Below the pieces are notes generated by a model. It had not been told where the DNA came from. It worked only from the letters and a program-made list of their open reading frames with translations, and ran no database searches. The position numbers and the translations under genes were made by a program. A stretch of 16,016 nt of DNA from a bacterium (GTDB lineage Bacteria; Patescibacteriota; Minisyncoccia; Phycocordibacterales; SBAW01). Of this stretch, positions 6,676-13,082 are shown in pieces. Every line of letters starts with the position of its first letter. Position 1 is the stretch's first letter. Location: assembly GCA_030647845.1 (NCBI GenBank), contig JAUSIO010000025.1:1-16016 (forward strand), in the 5' to 3' direction.

Positions 6676-7080
6676 TTACTTTTTCTTCCTCCTCGCCGCT
6701 TGGGCTTTTTTTATATTTTTCTTTTGCGCGCGGCGCATCGCGGGTGTCGGTTTTGCACGCTCTGGCACATTGCGCGGATGCGCGTGGAAGACGTCTCCTT
6801 TAACGTGCACCACGTGCCCGCGGATTTGCTTGAGCGCGGTGCGTGCTTTTGCGTCATCAATTTTTAAATGCCCGTGCGCGTCTATATGCGCTTTGTCTTT
6901 GCCCACTAGCCACGATACCGTTGCCCAACTGCCACTCTTGCGTTTGCCAGCCAGGCGCTCGAGCCCGCCCTTTTTGCCAACGTCTTGGTTGCGAAACAGC
7001 ACAAAGTCGCCCTTTGGCCGCACCTCGATGCGGTAAAATTTGCCTTTACCTGTGGTGCCTGGTGCTTTACGTTTTGCCAT
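6676..7080 (-). CDS. Small, highly basic protein of unknown function
   Basis: I do not recognise this 134-residue protein. From the ATG at 7080 it starts MAKRKAPGTTGKGKFYRIEVRPKG and ends in a Lys/Arg-rich tail (KKNIKKAQAARRKKK), with a middle segment WATVSWLVGKDKAHIDAHGHLKIDD. Such charge suggests nucleic-acid or ribosome binding, which is inference. An in-frame ATG at 7086 adds two residues; AGTAAT lies 6 nt before it, and neither start has an SD. It is followed by the AGCTATAC inverted repeat and preceded by the secreted-protein gene. Confidence 0.7.
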   Translation of the reverse strand: MAKRKAPGTTGKGKFYRIEVRPKGDFVLFRNQDVGKKGGLERLAGKRKSGSWATVSWLVGKDKAHIDAHGHLKIDDAKARTALKQIRGHVVHVKGDVFHAHPRNVPERAKPTPAMRRAQKKNIKKAQAARRKKK

Positions 7081-7100
7081 ATACATTTGACGATTACTGG

Positions 7101-7706
7101 TTAATCATCTGAATCTTCTCTCGTTGTGGTTGATGCAGTAGTCAAGGTAGTGGCGTTGGTCGTGGTTGCCACTTTTTTCTTCTCACCCAACTCGTGACCG
7201 AGCCCTTTTCCGCAGTGGCGCTCAAAGAAACCCCGCGTCAACGAGCCGATGTACCCAGTTGTGCTCGTGGCAATACCATTATGCATTTGGAACCGTATCA
7301 TAGCTTTTGCTGTCAGAGGGCCAAAAAAACCGGTCGCTGTGGAATGGAAGTCGCTGTCTTGGTCCTCGGAGAGCATCTCCTGCAACTTCTTCACGTCATC
7401 GCCCCGCGAGCCTAACCCTAGATTGCGCGACAGGGTGATGCAAGCCATTTTACCCACCTGCCCGGGAGGCAAGCGTTTTAGAGTGGTCGATGCTACTCCG
7501 GTGCGCTCTGGTTTTTCCGGCTTTGCGGTATGGTTGAGGGCCTCTTGCACCGCGTTGATTGTCTTTGTGTCAGCATTAAAAGACTGCAACAGCCCGAGTA
7601 CAGAGTCGACTTGAGCGCTGGTAAGCCCCGATGCATGGGTCGCTGTTGGTACCACAAGCAAGAGTGCTACCGCGGTGCTGATAACTCCTTTGGTAAACAA
7701 GTTCAT
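7101..7706 (-). CDS. Secreted peptidoglycan-binding-domain protein
   Basis: The 201-residue product has an N-terminal signal peptide (residues 1-26, hydrophobic core VISTAVALLLVVPTATHA), a helical segment SGLTSAQVDSVLGLLQSF, and a PG_binding_1 type domain between C89 and C165. That domain shows VKKLQEML, TGFFGPLTAKAMIRFQ and TGYIGSLTR. The tail is Thr/Ser-rich and ends in acidic residues. PG_binding_1 domains attach proteins to the cell wall; no catalytic domain is visible. It shares the domain pattern with its upstream neighbour (7765-8811), so the two are probably paralogous. ATG 7706 is chosen over TTG 7712; there is no SD. Confidence 0.82.
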   Translation of the reverse strand: MNLFTKGVISTAVALLLVVPTATHASGLTSAQVDSVLGLLQSFNADTKTINAVQEALNHTAKPEKPERTGVASTTLKRLPPGQVGKMACITLSRNLGLGSRGDDVKKLQEMLSEDQDSDFHSTATGFFGPLTAKAMIRFQMHNGIATSTTGYIGSLTRGFFERHCGKGLGHELGEKKKVATTTNATTLTTASTTTREDSDD

Positions 7707-7764
7707 ATACAAATTAATTTAGTGCGAGTAAAGTAAACACATATACAGCATACCACACAGTCCG

Positions 7765-8811
7765 TCAGCGGACGTTTACCGAGAGCGCCTCTGATGCCAA
7801 CACCTGTCCGTTACCATCCGAGAGCGTGAAACTTGCCATGTAGTTCCCTGAAAACGAGTAGGTGTGGGTGATTGTTACCGTCGACCCAGAAACCGATTGG
7901 TTACCCGAACTATAACTATCAGACGTAAGGTTCTCGTCGCCCCAACGCGCGGAGAGATACGAGCTATTTGTGTAATTTGACGGTATAGAGATGCGGACCA
8001 CCCAGGTGGAGCTTTGGCCGGCATATAGCGACCACGGCACATCAACCGTTTGTATGGTAGGACGTTGCGTAATGATGTTTGTGGTAAGGACAACAAAAGA
8101 GAGCGTGTCACTTGAGCCGTTTGCATTTTGTACAAAGACGGTGTGCTGGCCGGGCACTACTTTGGTGGTTTTGAGTGATGCCGGCACAACAAAGCCGAGC
8201 GTCGTACCATCGCGCGAGGAGAGGCGCACCAAGGGGTAGCTGTCAAAGTAAACCGCGTTGTCAGCGAGAAATCCAGAACCGGTTACCACTATTGATTCGC
8301 CAATGCGACCAGAGGAAGGCAATAGAGATTGGATCTTGGGTTTGGGAGCGGGCAAGGAAGAGCCGCATACACGTTGTATCGCCGCACGGGTGAGCGAGCC
8401 GACATATCCTGTTGCCGAGATACCCTGAAAACTCTGGAATGCTTGCACCGCGGTGAGCGTCACCGGACCAAAATATCCTGTTGTTGAGTGGGTAAAGTAG
8501 CCTTGACCGGCGAGAAACTTTTGCAATTGGCTGACGGCGCCGGCGGTTGTGGTGTCGCTGAGGCCGCTGTATAAATTTTGAGAAAGTTTGACGCAAGAAC
8601 CGGAGCCCGTGGAACCGCTGGAGTAATAGTTCTGCGTGGTATACGTTGGGGTAGTGTAGGTCGGCGTAGTGTAGGTTGGAGTGGTATAAGTCGGGGCGGT
8701 ATAGGTTGGGACAAAGGTCGCGTAGCTATAGGTCTGCGCGAGGGCAGTGGGGGCCACCATACAAAACGCTCCAAATATCAATACTTGAAAAAATTTACAA
8801 GACCTCACCAC
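7765..8811 (-). CDS. Secreted multidomain protein: PTYTT repeats, PG-binding, IPT/TIG, PKD-like
   Basis: The 348-residue product has, in order: a signal peptide ending near ALAQ (residues 1-26); five tandem PTYTA/PTYTT pentapeptides (35-59); a PG_binding_1 domain bounded by C73 and C149 (VSQLQKFLAGQGY, TGYFGPVTLTAVQAFQ, TGYVGSLTR); an IPT/TIG-like immunoglobulin domain (about 158-242, SLLPSSGRIGESIVVTGSGF); and a PKD-like beta domain to the C-terminus (VTITHTYSFSGNYMASFTLSDGNG). This suggests a wall-attached surface protein. The start is GTG at 8811 or the adjacent GTG at 8808; TAGAAT ends 7 nt before the latter and no SD is seen. The tRNA cluster lies immediately upstream. Confidence 0.82.
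   Translation of the reverse strand: MVRSCKFFQVLIFGAFCMVAPTALAQTYSYATFVPTYTAPTYTTPTYTTPTYTTPTYTTQNYYSSGSTGSGSCVKLSQNLYSGLSDTTTAGAVSQLQKFLAGQGYFTHSTTGYFGPVTLTAVQAFQSFQGISATGYVGSLTRAAIQRVCGSSLPAPKPKIQSLLPSSGRIGESIVVTGSGFLADNAVYFDSYPLVRLSSRDGTTLGFVVPASLKTTKVVPGQHTVFVQNANGSSDTLSFVVLTTNIITQRPTIQTVDVPWSLYAGQSSTWVVRISIPSNYTNSSYLSARWGDENLTSDSYSSGNQSVSGSTVTITHTYSFSGNYMASFTLSDGNGQVLASEALSVNVR
8635..8709. repeat. 15-bp tandem repeat encoding PTYTT
   Basis: Five consecutive 15-bp units encode PTYTA, PTYTT, PTYTT, PTYTT and PTYTT inside the secreted multidomain protein. Unit number could vary by slippage, altering the linker between signal peptide and wall-binding domain. Confidence 0.8.
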
Positions 8812-8837
8812 ACCCCAATTCTACACTAACAACACTG

Positions 8838-8912
8838 CGCGAGCGACCGGACTTGAACCGGCAACCTTTCCCGTGACAGGGGAACGCTCTAACCAAATTG
8901 AGCTACGCCCGC
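8838..8912 (-). tRNA. tRNA-Asp (anticodon GTC)
   Basis: Acceptor GCGGGCG/CGCTCGC (one G-U pair), D loop AATTTGGTTA, anticodon stem TTCCC/GGGAA with loop CTGTCAC (GTC), T arm GCCGG-TTCAAGT-CCGGT, discriminator G as expected for Asp. CCA is not encoded. Elbow bases are canonical (G18, G19, T55). Confidence 0.95.
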
Positions 8913-8913
8913 G

Positions 8914-8987
8914 TGTCGGCGGCAGGACTTGCACCTGCGACCTTGGGTTTATGAGTCCCATGCTCTAACTACCTGAGCTACGCCGAC
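8914..8987 (-). tRNA. tRNA with CAT anticodon (elongator Met or Ile2)
   Basis: Acceptor GTCGGCG/CGCCGAC, D arm GCTC-AGGTAGTTA-GAGC, anticodon loop CTCATAA, T arm GCAGG-TGCAAGT-CCTGC, discriminator A. The base pair closing the anticodon loop is an A-A mismatch (TGGGA/ACCCA). Sequence alone does not decide between elongator tRNA-Met and a lysidine-modified tRNA-Ile reading AUA. The D loop has A at position 18 and the T loop has G at position 55 in place of the usual G18 and T55. CCA is not encoded; only 1 nt separates it from tRNA-Asp. Confidence 0.88.
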
Positions 8988-9027
8988 CAGCCCAAAATAG
9001 CATTTTTACAGCCGCGATTCAATCGTG

Positions 9028-9098
9028 TTGCGGGGCCGGGATTTGCACCCGGGTCCCAAGGTTATGAGCCTTGTGAGGTACTACTCCTCCACCCCGCT
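9028..9098 (-). tRNA. Initiator tRNA-fMet (anticodon CAT)
   Basis: The GCGGGG/CCCCGC acceptor starts at position 2, leaving an unpaired A1-A72, a mismatch as in bacterial initiators (C1-A72 in E. coli). The anticodon loop is CTCATAA. The anticodon stem CAAGG/CCTTG has two of the three G-C pairs typical of initiators. The D loop is only 7 nt (AGTAGTA) and lacks the G18-G19 pair; the T arm is CCGGG-TGCAAAT-CCCGG with G55. It is the first gene of the tRNA cluster. Confidence 0.88.
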
Positions 9099-9100
9099 AC

Positions 9101-9187
9101 ACTAGGTGCTAGGGACTAGCCTCTAGGTACTAGCGAGTATACAAAAAAAATTCTTTTTGAGCAACTAGAAGCTAGCACCTAGTTCCT
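9101..9187. repeat. CTAG-rich inverted-repeat region upstream of the tRNA cluster
   Basis: A perfect 12-bp inverted repeat, ACTAGGTGCTAG (9101-9112) and CTAGCACCTAGT (9172-9183), encloses further CTAG copies. CTAG is usually a rare tetranucleotide in bacteria, so this density is notable. The region contains the presumed tRNA promoter and an AACTAG/CTAGTT stem that with the following T8 may terminate the upstream gene. Confidence 0.6.
9136..9164 (-). promoter_or_regulatory. Promoter of the fMet-Met-Asp tRNA cluster
   Basis: On the minus strand TTGCTC (9164-9159), a 17-nt A/T-only spacer apart from two G, and TATACT (9141-9136). The -10 is good and the -35 weak. The CTAG-rich segment lies between it and the initiator tRNA. 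Confidence 0.5.
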
Positions 9188-9191
9188 AAGA

Positions 9192-9776
9192 TTATATATA
9201 CTCAAACTCTTCAAACACTCTTCGATATTGGTCGATAGTTGCTTTAGTATCGCGCTCGCTTAAGGGGAACGCCTCGCCGAGGTGAGCCAAGGCGTTGCGC
9301 ATCTTGTGTGCCTCCCACGCCAAGTCTAGCGTCGTAAATTGCTGTTTGTTTGCACCTTTGAGTTGCTCGCCGAGTGTGTCGCCCACATAGCCGCGCGCAT
9401 ACAACAAATCGGCAAGCATTGAGTCGGCTTCAAGTATCGCGCGCCGCCAGTCGCTGTCGTTGGGAGAAATTGCAAGTGCCACTACGCCTTCCCACCGTTG
9501 GTTTTTTGCTGCAGTTGCCGCGTGCTCACGGTGCGCGCGCTCCTGCGCTTCCAGCTTCCCAAGACCCTCGTGTTCGACCTGCAACGTGCGGACACGAAAG
9601 TAGACTATCAAGGTTAGCAATAGTAGCGAGAGTACCAGACCGAGAATCCCGATTTTTTGCAACAATGCCGTGGCTTGGTCGGGCACCGTGGCGCTGTAGT
9701 CGTGCACCCCAGTAAAAAACTGGTAGAAGCGCAGGAAAAAATATTCGACGTTTAGATAACCGATGTTTTCGCTCAT
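9192..9776 (-). CDS. Single-pass membrane protein of unknown function
   Basis: The 194-residue protein has one clear transmembrane segment (about residues 42-61, IGILGLVLSLLLLTLIVYF), then a charged, probably coiled-coil stretch (LQVEHEGLGKLEAQERAHREHAA) and a helical cytoplasmic domain with WEGVVALAISPNDSDWRRAILEAD and AHKMRNALAHLGEAFPL. I recognise no enzymatic motif. It starts 5 nt after the gatA stop codon, so it is probably the last gene of the RT-gatC-gatA transcription unit. Function is unknown; the tight linkage to gatA is the only contextual hint. Confidence 0.78.
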   Translation of the reverse strand: MSENIGYLNVEYFFLRFYQFFTGVHDYSATVPDQATALLQKIGILGLVLSLLLLTLIVYFRVRTLQVEHEGLGKLEAQERAHREHAATAAKNQRWEGVVALAISPNDSDWRRAILEADSMLADLLYARGYVGDTLGEQLKGANKQQFTTLDLAWEAHKMRNALAHLGEAFPLSERDTKATIDQYRRVFEEFEYI

Positions 9777-9781
9777 CAGTA

Positions 9782-11227
9782 CTATTCTACCACTTCTATA
9801 TCCTTCCCCACCGTAAACAACGCGGCTTCATCGCCGTGCGCCGCGGTAAGTTGCATGCCTATCGGCAATTCGTTCCTTTCGCGCTTAACCGGGATTGATA
9901 TGGCCGGATTTCCGGTCAAATTAGCGGGGACTGTAAAGGCATCCGCAAGATACATTGAAAGAGGATCCGATTTTTCACCGATAGTCCAAGCCGACGTAGG
10001 CATTGTTGGAGTCAATATGACGTCGACGTCTTCAAACGCTTTTTCATATTCACGCCGCAATTGCTCACGGGCAGCCACCGCTTTTGCATAGTACGCGTCA
10101 TAGTATCCCGCCGAGAGCACATAGGTGCCGAGCATTATCCGCCGACGCACCTCCGGACCAAACCCTTCTCCTCTGCTTTTTGCGTAATCATCGAGCAATG
10201 AGTTACCCTTGAGCGAGAGACCGTAGCGCACGCCGTCGAAACGCGCGAGGTTCGACGATACTTCGGCAAAGTTGATAATGTAATAGGCGGCCAGCGCGGG
10301 TTCGAGAGATGGCAAGTCTATATCCGGAATGAACTTATATCCCCTCTCCACCAGCATGCGACCCGTTTCCTTGAATTTCTTTCCGACACCTTCGACATCG
10401 AACAATTCACGCGATGCATTCAATATTTTGGGTACTGCAATCTTTTTCGTTGCGTTTCGCTTGTGATACGTCTCTTCGCGAACCGAGGTGCTATCGAGTG
10501 GGTCGTGGCCGCGGATGGTGTTGAAGAGGAGTTCCGCATCAGCGACCGTTTTGGTGAGCGGGCCGATTTGATCAAACGACGAGACCGCCGCGATAAGTCC
10601 CGAGCGCGAGACAGCGCCGTAGGTGGGTTTGAGCCCAACAACGCCGCAAAAGCTCGCCGGGTTGCGTACCGAGCCACCGGTGTCGCTACCCAACGCTCCA
10701 AGCGCCATATGTGCAGCAACGGCTGCTGCCGAGCCGCCGGAAGTGCCTCCAGCCACACGTGTTTCGTCGTGCGGATTTCTGGTCGGACCAAATGCAGAGT
10801 TCTCGGTCGAACCTCCAAGGGCAAATTCATCCATATTGGTGCGGCCTAAAAATATCGCGCCAGCGGCTTTTAATTTTTTAATGACTGTCGCGTCGTAGGT
10901 TGCCACATAACCCTCGAGTATCTTCGACGCGGCCGACACTTTGCGCCCTTCCATTAAAATATTGTCTTTAATCGCAAGCGGGATGCCGAGGAGCGGACTT
11001 TCCTTGCCCTTCGTAGGGCTCAGGGCGCGCCTCTCATCCGAGAGGCGCGCCTGCTCCTCTACATCGGTAAAGACTTCCAGATACGCGTTGAGACGGTCGC
11101 ACTTCCCAACAGGCTTTTCTCTTTCGATTTCTGCCACGCATGCACGCACCAAATCAACCGCGGTGATTTCTCCCGCCTGCAATTTCTGTGCCGCTTCGGT
11201 GATTGAAAGTTCGTTGAGCTTATTCAT
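9782..11227 (-). CDS. gatA: Glutamyl-tRNA(Gln)/aspartyl-tRNA(Asn) amidotransferase subunit A
   Basis: The 481-residue amidase-signature protein is GatA, which releases ammonia from glutamine so that GatB can convert Glu-tRNA(Gln) or Asp-tRNA(Asn). Catalytic Lys is in GIPLAIKDNI (K87) and the nucleophilic Ser in GSDTGGSVRNPA (S186). The cis-Ser position, 24 residues before the nucleophile, is T162 in GGTSGGSAA; most amidases have Ser there. GGSTENSAFGPTRNPHD is the usual GatA lead-in. It overlaps gatC by 8 nt (ATGAATAA), implying coupled translation. gatB is not in the window. Organisms relying on GatCAB lack GlnRS and/or AsnRS. Confidence 0.95.
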   Translation of the reverse strand: MNKLNELSITEAAQKLQAGEITAVDLVRACVAEIEREKPVGKCDRLNAYLEVFTDVEEQARLSDERRALSPTKGKESPLLGIPLAIKDNILMEGRKVSAASKILEGYVATYDATVIKKLKAAGAIFLGRTNMDEFALGGSTENSAFGPTRNPHDETRVAGGTSGGSAAAVAAHMALGALGSDTGGSVRNPASFCGVVGLKPTYGAVSRSGLIAAVSSFDQIGPLTKTVADAELLFNTIRGHDPLDSTSVREETYHKRNATKKIAVPKILNASRELFDVEGVGKKFKETGRMLVERGYKFIPDIDLPSLEPALAAYYIINFAEVSSNLARFDGVRYGLSLKGNSLLDDYAKSRGEGFGPEVRRRIMLGTYVLSAGYYDAYYAKAVAAREQLRREYEKAFEDVDVILTPTMPTSAWTIGEKSDPLSMYLADAFTVPANLTGNPAISIPVKRERNELPIGMQLTAAHGDEAALFTVGKDIEVVE

Positions 11228-11549
11228 CTTTTTGGATTATTTTGCGCACCACAAGATACTCCTTCTCATGCCGCGGGAATGCGGCGATAATTTGCTCGCG
11301 CTTCCCCGCCATCGGGTCGTCTGCATCACGCGGGGCATCCTCGCGCATCACGTTGTGCAGAGCTAAAGGCGACGCCTTGGAGAGCCCTGGTTTTAAGGCG
11401 TCGCCTTGAGTACCTGCCGAAACAGCACTCACTTGTCCGACATACTCCAAAATATTCGAGATGTCTTTTTGCAGGGCCACGGCCTCCTCCTCTCCCAGCT
11501 TGAGCCGCGCCAACTCCGCCAAATTGTCTATCTCCTCCCGCGAAATCAT
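11220..11549 (-). CDS. gatC: Glutamyl-tRNA(Gln)/aspartyl-tRNA(Asn) amidotransferase subunit C
   Basis: The 109-residue product begins MISREEIDNLAELARLKLGEEE and has ISNILEYVGQVSAVSAG, both typical of GatC. GatC wraps the GatA-GatB interface and stabilises the complex. DALKPGLSKASPLALHNVMREDAPR matches the family's C-terminal belt with R-x-D. The ATG at 11549 overlaps the reverse transcriptase stop as ATGA, and the stop overlaps gatA. A longer upstream in-frame reading exists but runs inside the reverse transcriptase gene and lacks GatC similarity. Confidence 0.93.
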   Translation of the reverse strand: MISREEIDNLAELARLKLGEEEAVALQKDISNILEYVGQVSAVSAGTQGDALKPGLSKASPLALHNVMREDAPRDADDPMAGKREQIIAAFPRHEKEYLVVRKIIQKDE

Positions 11550-12553
11550 TTGTTTATAGTAGCAGATATAATTTTTTCTTGTAGCTTCTTCCCATTCCCA
11601 TAGCTCAATAGACCGAGGTATGACTGTACAACTGCGTGTTGCTCTTCTAACCCATAGGTACGTTTGAACATTCTCTTTTTGGTCGTCGTCCTCAATACGC
11701 GGTGGTTGGGGAAATGCACCCAACCAAGAAAATCAACGCCAGAGGCAACCGTCTCTATCGACACCTTGTTCGGATGGAGCGTGAGACGCAGCTCATTCTG
11801 GAGGAAGTCGCTGATGCGTGGCAACATATCCTCGAGCCACTTTCTGTCTCGCGAGAGAATAACGAAATCATCGGCGTAGCGGATATAGTATTCCGCCCTA
11901 AGTTTGTGCTTCACAAACTGGTCAAGCTCATTGAGATACACGTTCGCAAACAACTGCGAGGTGAGGTTCCCGAGCGGCAATCCTAGAGGCGTCGCCTCTA
12001 TGATTTTGGAAGAGAAGCTACTGATAACTTCGCGCAGGAGCCAGAGAATATCTGCGTCGGCAATGCGGGCTTCAAGTATCTTCAGCAATATGCCGTGGTC
12101 GATAGATGCGAAGAACTTTTTAATATCGCACTTGAGCACCCAGCACGTCTTTGTATGGTTGTGCGATTCCCTACGCGCAAACGTGCGGAAGCGGTTCATG
12201 GCCTTATGCGTTCCTTTCCCTATGCGACACGAATATGAGTCGGGTATAAACGTCCTGTCAAAGAATGGGTAAAGGATTCTATAGAGTGCATGGTGAACCA
12301 AGCGATCGCGCACGCCTGCCTTGTGGATGTCGCGCGGTTTCGGGTCGGAAATCTTGAAATGCTGATACGAGCCGTGTGTGTATGTTTTGTTGGCAAGGTC
12401 GCGGTGCAACTCCAATATATTGTGCATCAAGCGCGCCTGGAACTCCTGTATATCCTCTTTCTTTTTCTTGCCTCTTAAAAACTCCTTCCAAGCTTCGAGC
12501 AAATTTTCGACAGAAATGATACTCTCGTATGTATGAGTGAAAATCTTTTTCAT
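11546..12553 (-). CDS. DGR reverse transcriptase
   Basis: The 335-residue product is a retron/group II-like reverse transcriptase of the DGR class. In order: RDIHKAGVRDRLVHHAL (about 74-90); the first catalytic Asp in VLKCDIKKFFASID (D143); GLPLGNLTSQLFANVYLNELD (191-211), the LGNLTSQ form of motif 4 typical of DGR enzymes; YYIRYADDFVIL with the YADD box (226-229); and a short thumb with DFLGW (274-278). There is no maturase or endonuclease domain. In DGRs it copies TR RNA with errors at adenines. ATG 12553 is chosen because a GGAG SD lies 7 nt upstream; the longer frame to 12727 is antisense to avd. It ends in an ATGA overlap with gatC. Confidence 0.95.
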   Translation of the reverse strand: MKKIFTHTYESIISVENLLEAWKEFLRGKKKKEDIQEFQARLMHNILELHRDLANKTYTHGSYQHFKISDPKPRDIHKAGVRDRLVHHALYRILYPFFDRTFIPDSYSCRIGKGTHKAMNRFRTFARRESHNHTKTCWVLKCDIKKFFASIDHGILLKILEARIADADILWLLREVISSFSSKIIEATPLGLPLGNLTSQLFANVYLNELDQFVKHKLRAEYYIRYADDFVILSRDRKWLEDMLPRISDFLQNELRLTLHPNKVSIETVASGVDFLGWVHFPNHRVLRTTTKKRMFKRTYGLEEQHAVVQSYLGLLSYGNGKKLQEKIISATINK

Positions 12554-12572
12554 GACAATGCTCCAGTAGCGA

Positions 12573-12582
12573 CCCCCCCCCC
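12573..12582. repeat. Ten-C homopolymer at the avd 5' end
   Basis: A run of ten C lies 9 nt before the TTG start of avd and between the starts of avd (+) and the reverse transcriptase (-). With one C fewer, the frame starting ATG 12533 (MSENLFHDNAPVAT) would join the avd frame. Confidence 0.8.
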
Positions 12583-12590
12583 GCAGGAGT

Positions 12591-12986
12591 TTGAACATCA
12601 CACAGCGTCTAGTGGCCGCGTACCAGCTGTGGCGGGAAACACAAAGACACTTCCCGAAAAAATCGCGGTTCACGCTTGGATCAAAAATAGATATAACATT
12701 CATAGAGACGATTGAAGCAGTATACATTGCAAGCTATTTGCCGCGAGAGCAAAAACTGCCCTTCGTGCGTAAAGCGATAGGCAAAATGGATTTGGTGAAA
12801 TTTTTTCTGCAGGTCGCATGGGAGGCCGGTGATTTGGACGCAAAAAAATACGCTTCGCTCGGCGAGCCGCTTTCCGACATCGGCAAAATGCTCGGCGGTT
12901 GGCTGCGCAACGTGCAAAACGAAACTCCTCCAACCGCAAAGGCTGGAGGAGAACACAGAGAGTCGCGGACGAAGGCAAACCAGTAG
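12591..12986 (+). CDS. avd: Avd-like DGR accessory protein (four-helix bundle), opposite strand to RT
   Basis: The 131-residue product matches the Avd/four-helix-bundle family: NITQRLVAAYQLW, FPKKSRFTLGSKID (residues 21-34), LPREQKLPFVRKAIGKMDLVKFFLQ and the terminal IGKMLGGWLR (97-106). Avd forms a positively charged pentameric barrel that binds the reverse transcriptase and is needed for mutagenic homing. TTG 12591 is the first start in this frame; the preceding GGAG is only 1 nt away, so initiation here is doubtful. The alternative is ATG 12533 in another frame, rejoined across the ten-C tract. The last seven or so codons, a non-conserved tail, overlap the TR on the opposite strand. avd is usually on the same strand as RT, so this orientation is unusual. 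Confidence 0.85.
   Translation: MNITQRLVAAYQLWRETQRHFPKKSRFTLGSKIDITFIETIEAVYIASYLPREQKLPFVRKAIGKMDLVKFFLQVAWEAGDLDAKKYASLGEPLSDIGKMLGGWLRNVQNETPPTAKAGGEHRESRTKANQ
12925..12951 (-). terminator. Hairpin just downstream of the TR
   Basis: A perfect 8-bp stem, CTCCTCCA (12925-12932) and TGGAGGAG (12944-12951), with an 11-nt loop. On the minus strand it begins 12 nt after the TR end and is followed by TTTCGTTTT, so it may terminate or protect the TR RNA. It lies inside the avd coding tail. Confidence 0.55.
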
Positions 12987-13082
12987 TTGTCGTTGAAGTC
13001 ATTGTCGTACCAGTTGAGATTGCAGTTGCGCTTGGCATCGTTCAACCAAACGTTGCAGACGTTGCGGTTGCCCTCGAAGGAA
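12963..13082 (-). repeat. DGR template repeat (TR)
   Basis: This 120-nt segment aligns without gaps to 13418-13537 (VR), offset 455. They differ at 23 positions. In each case the TR has T on the + strand, that is A on the minus strand from which TR RNA is made; no other base differs. TR holds 30 such adenines, 7 of them unchanged. Read in the target's frame it encodes ten Asn codons (FEGNRNVCNVWLND, then AKRNCNLNWYDNDF), the AAY-rich design that permits maximal amino-acid variety. Its non-variable 3' end (minus sense) encodes WFAFVR and overlaps the avd stop. Confidence 0.97.

Noticed and set aside
8635..8709. Regular short repeats that might be a CRISPR array
   Set aside because: The 15-bp units are contiguous, have no spacers and encode PTYTT in frame within a secreted protein.
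11550..11723. Longer GatC starting at 11723
   Set aside because: The extra residues lie inside the RT gene in another frame and do not resemble GatC.
12554..12727. N-terminal extension of the reverse transcriptase
   Set aside because: The extension has no RT-family similarity, reads through the C10 tract antisense to avd, and the ATG at 12553 has a good SD.
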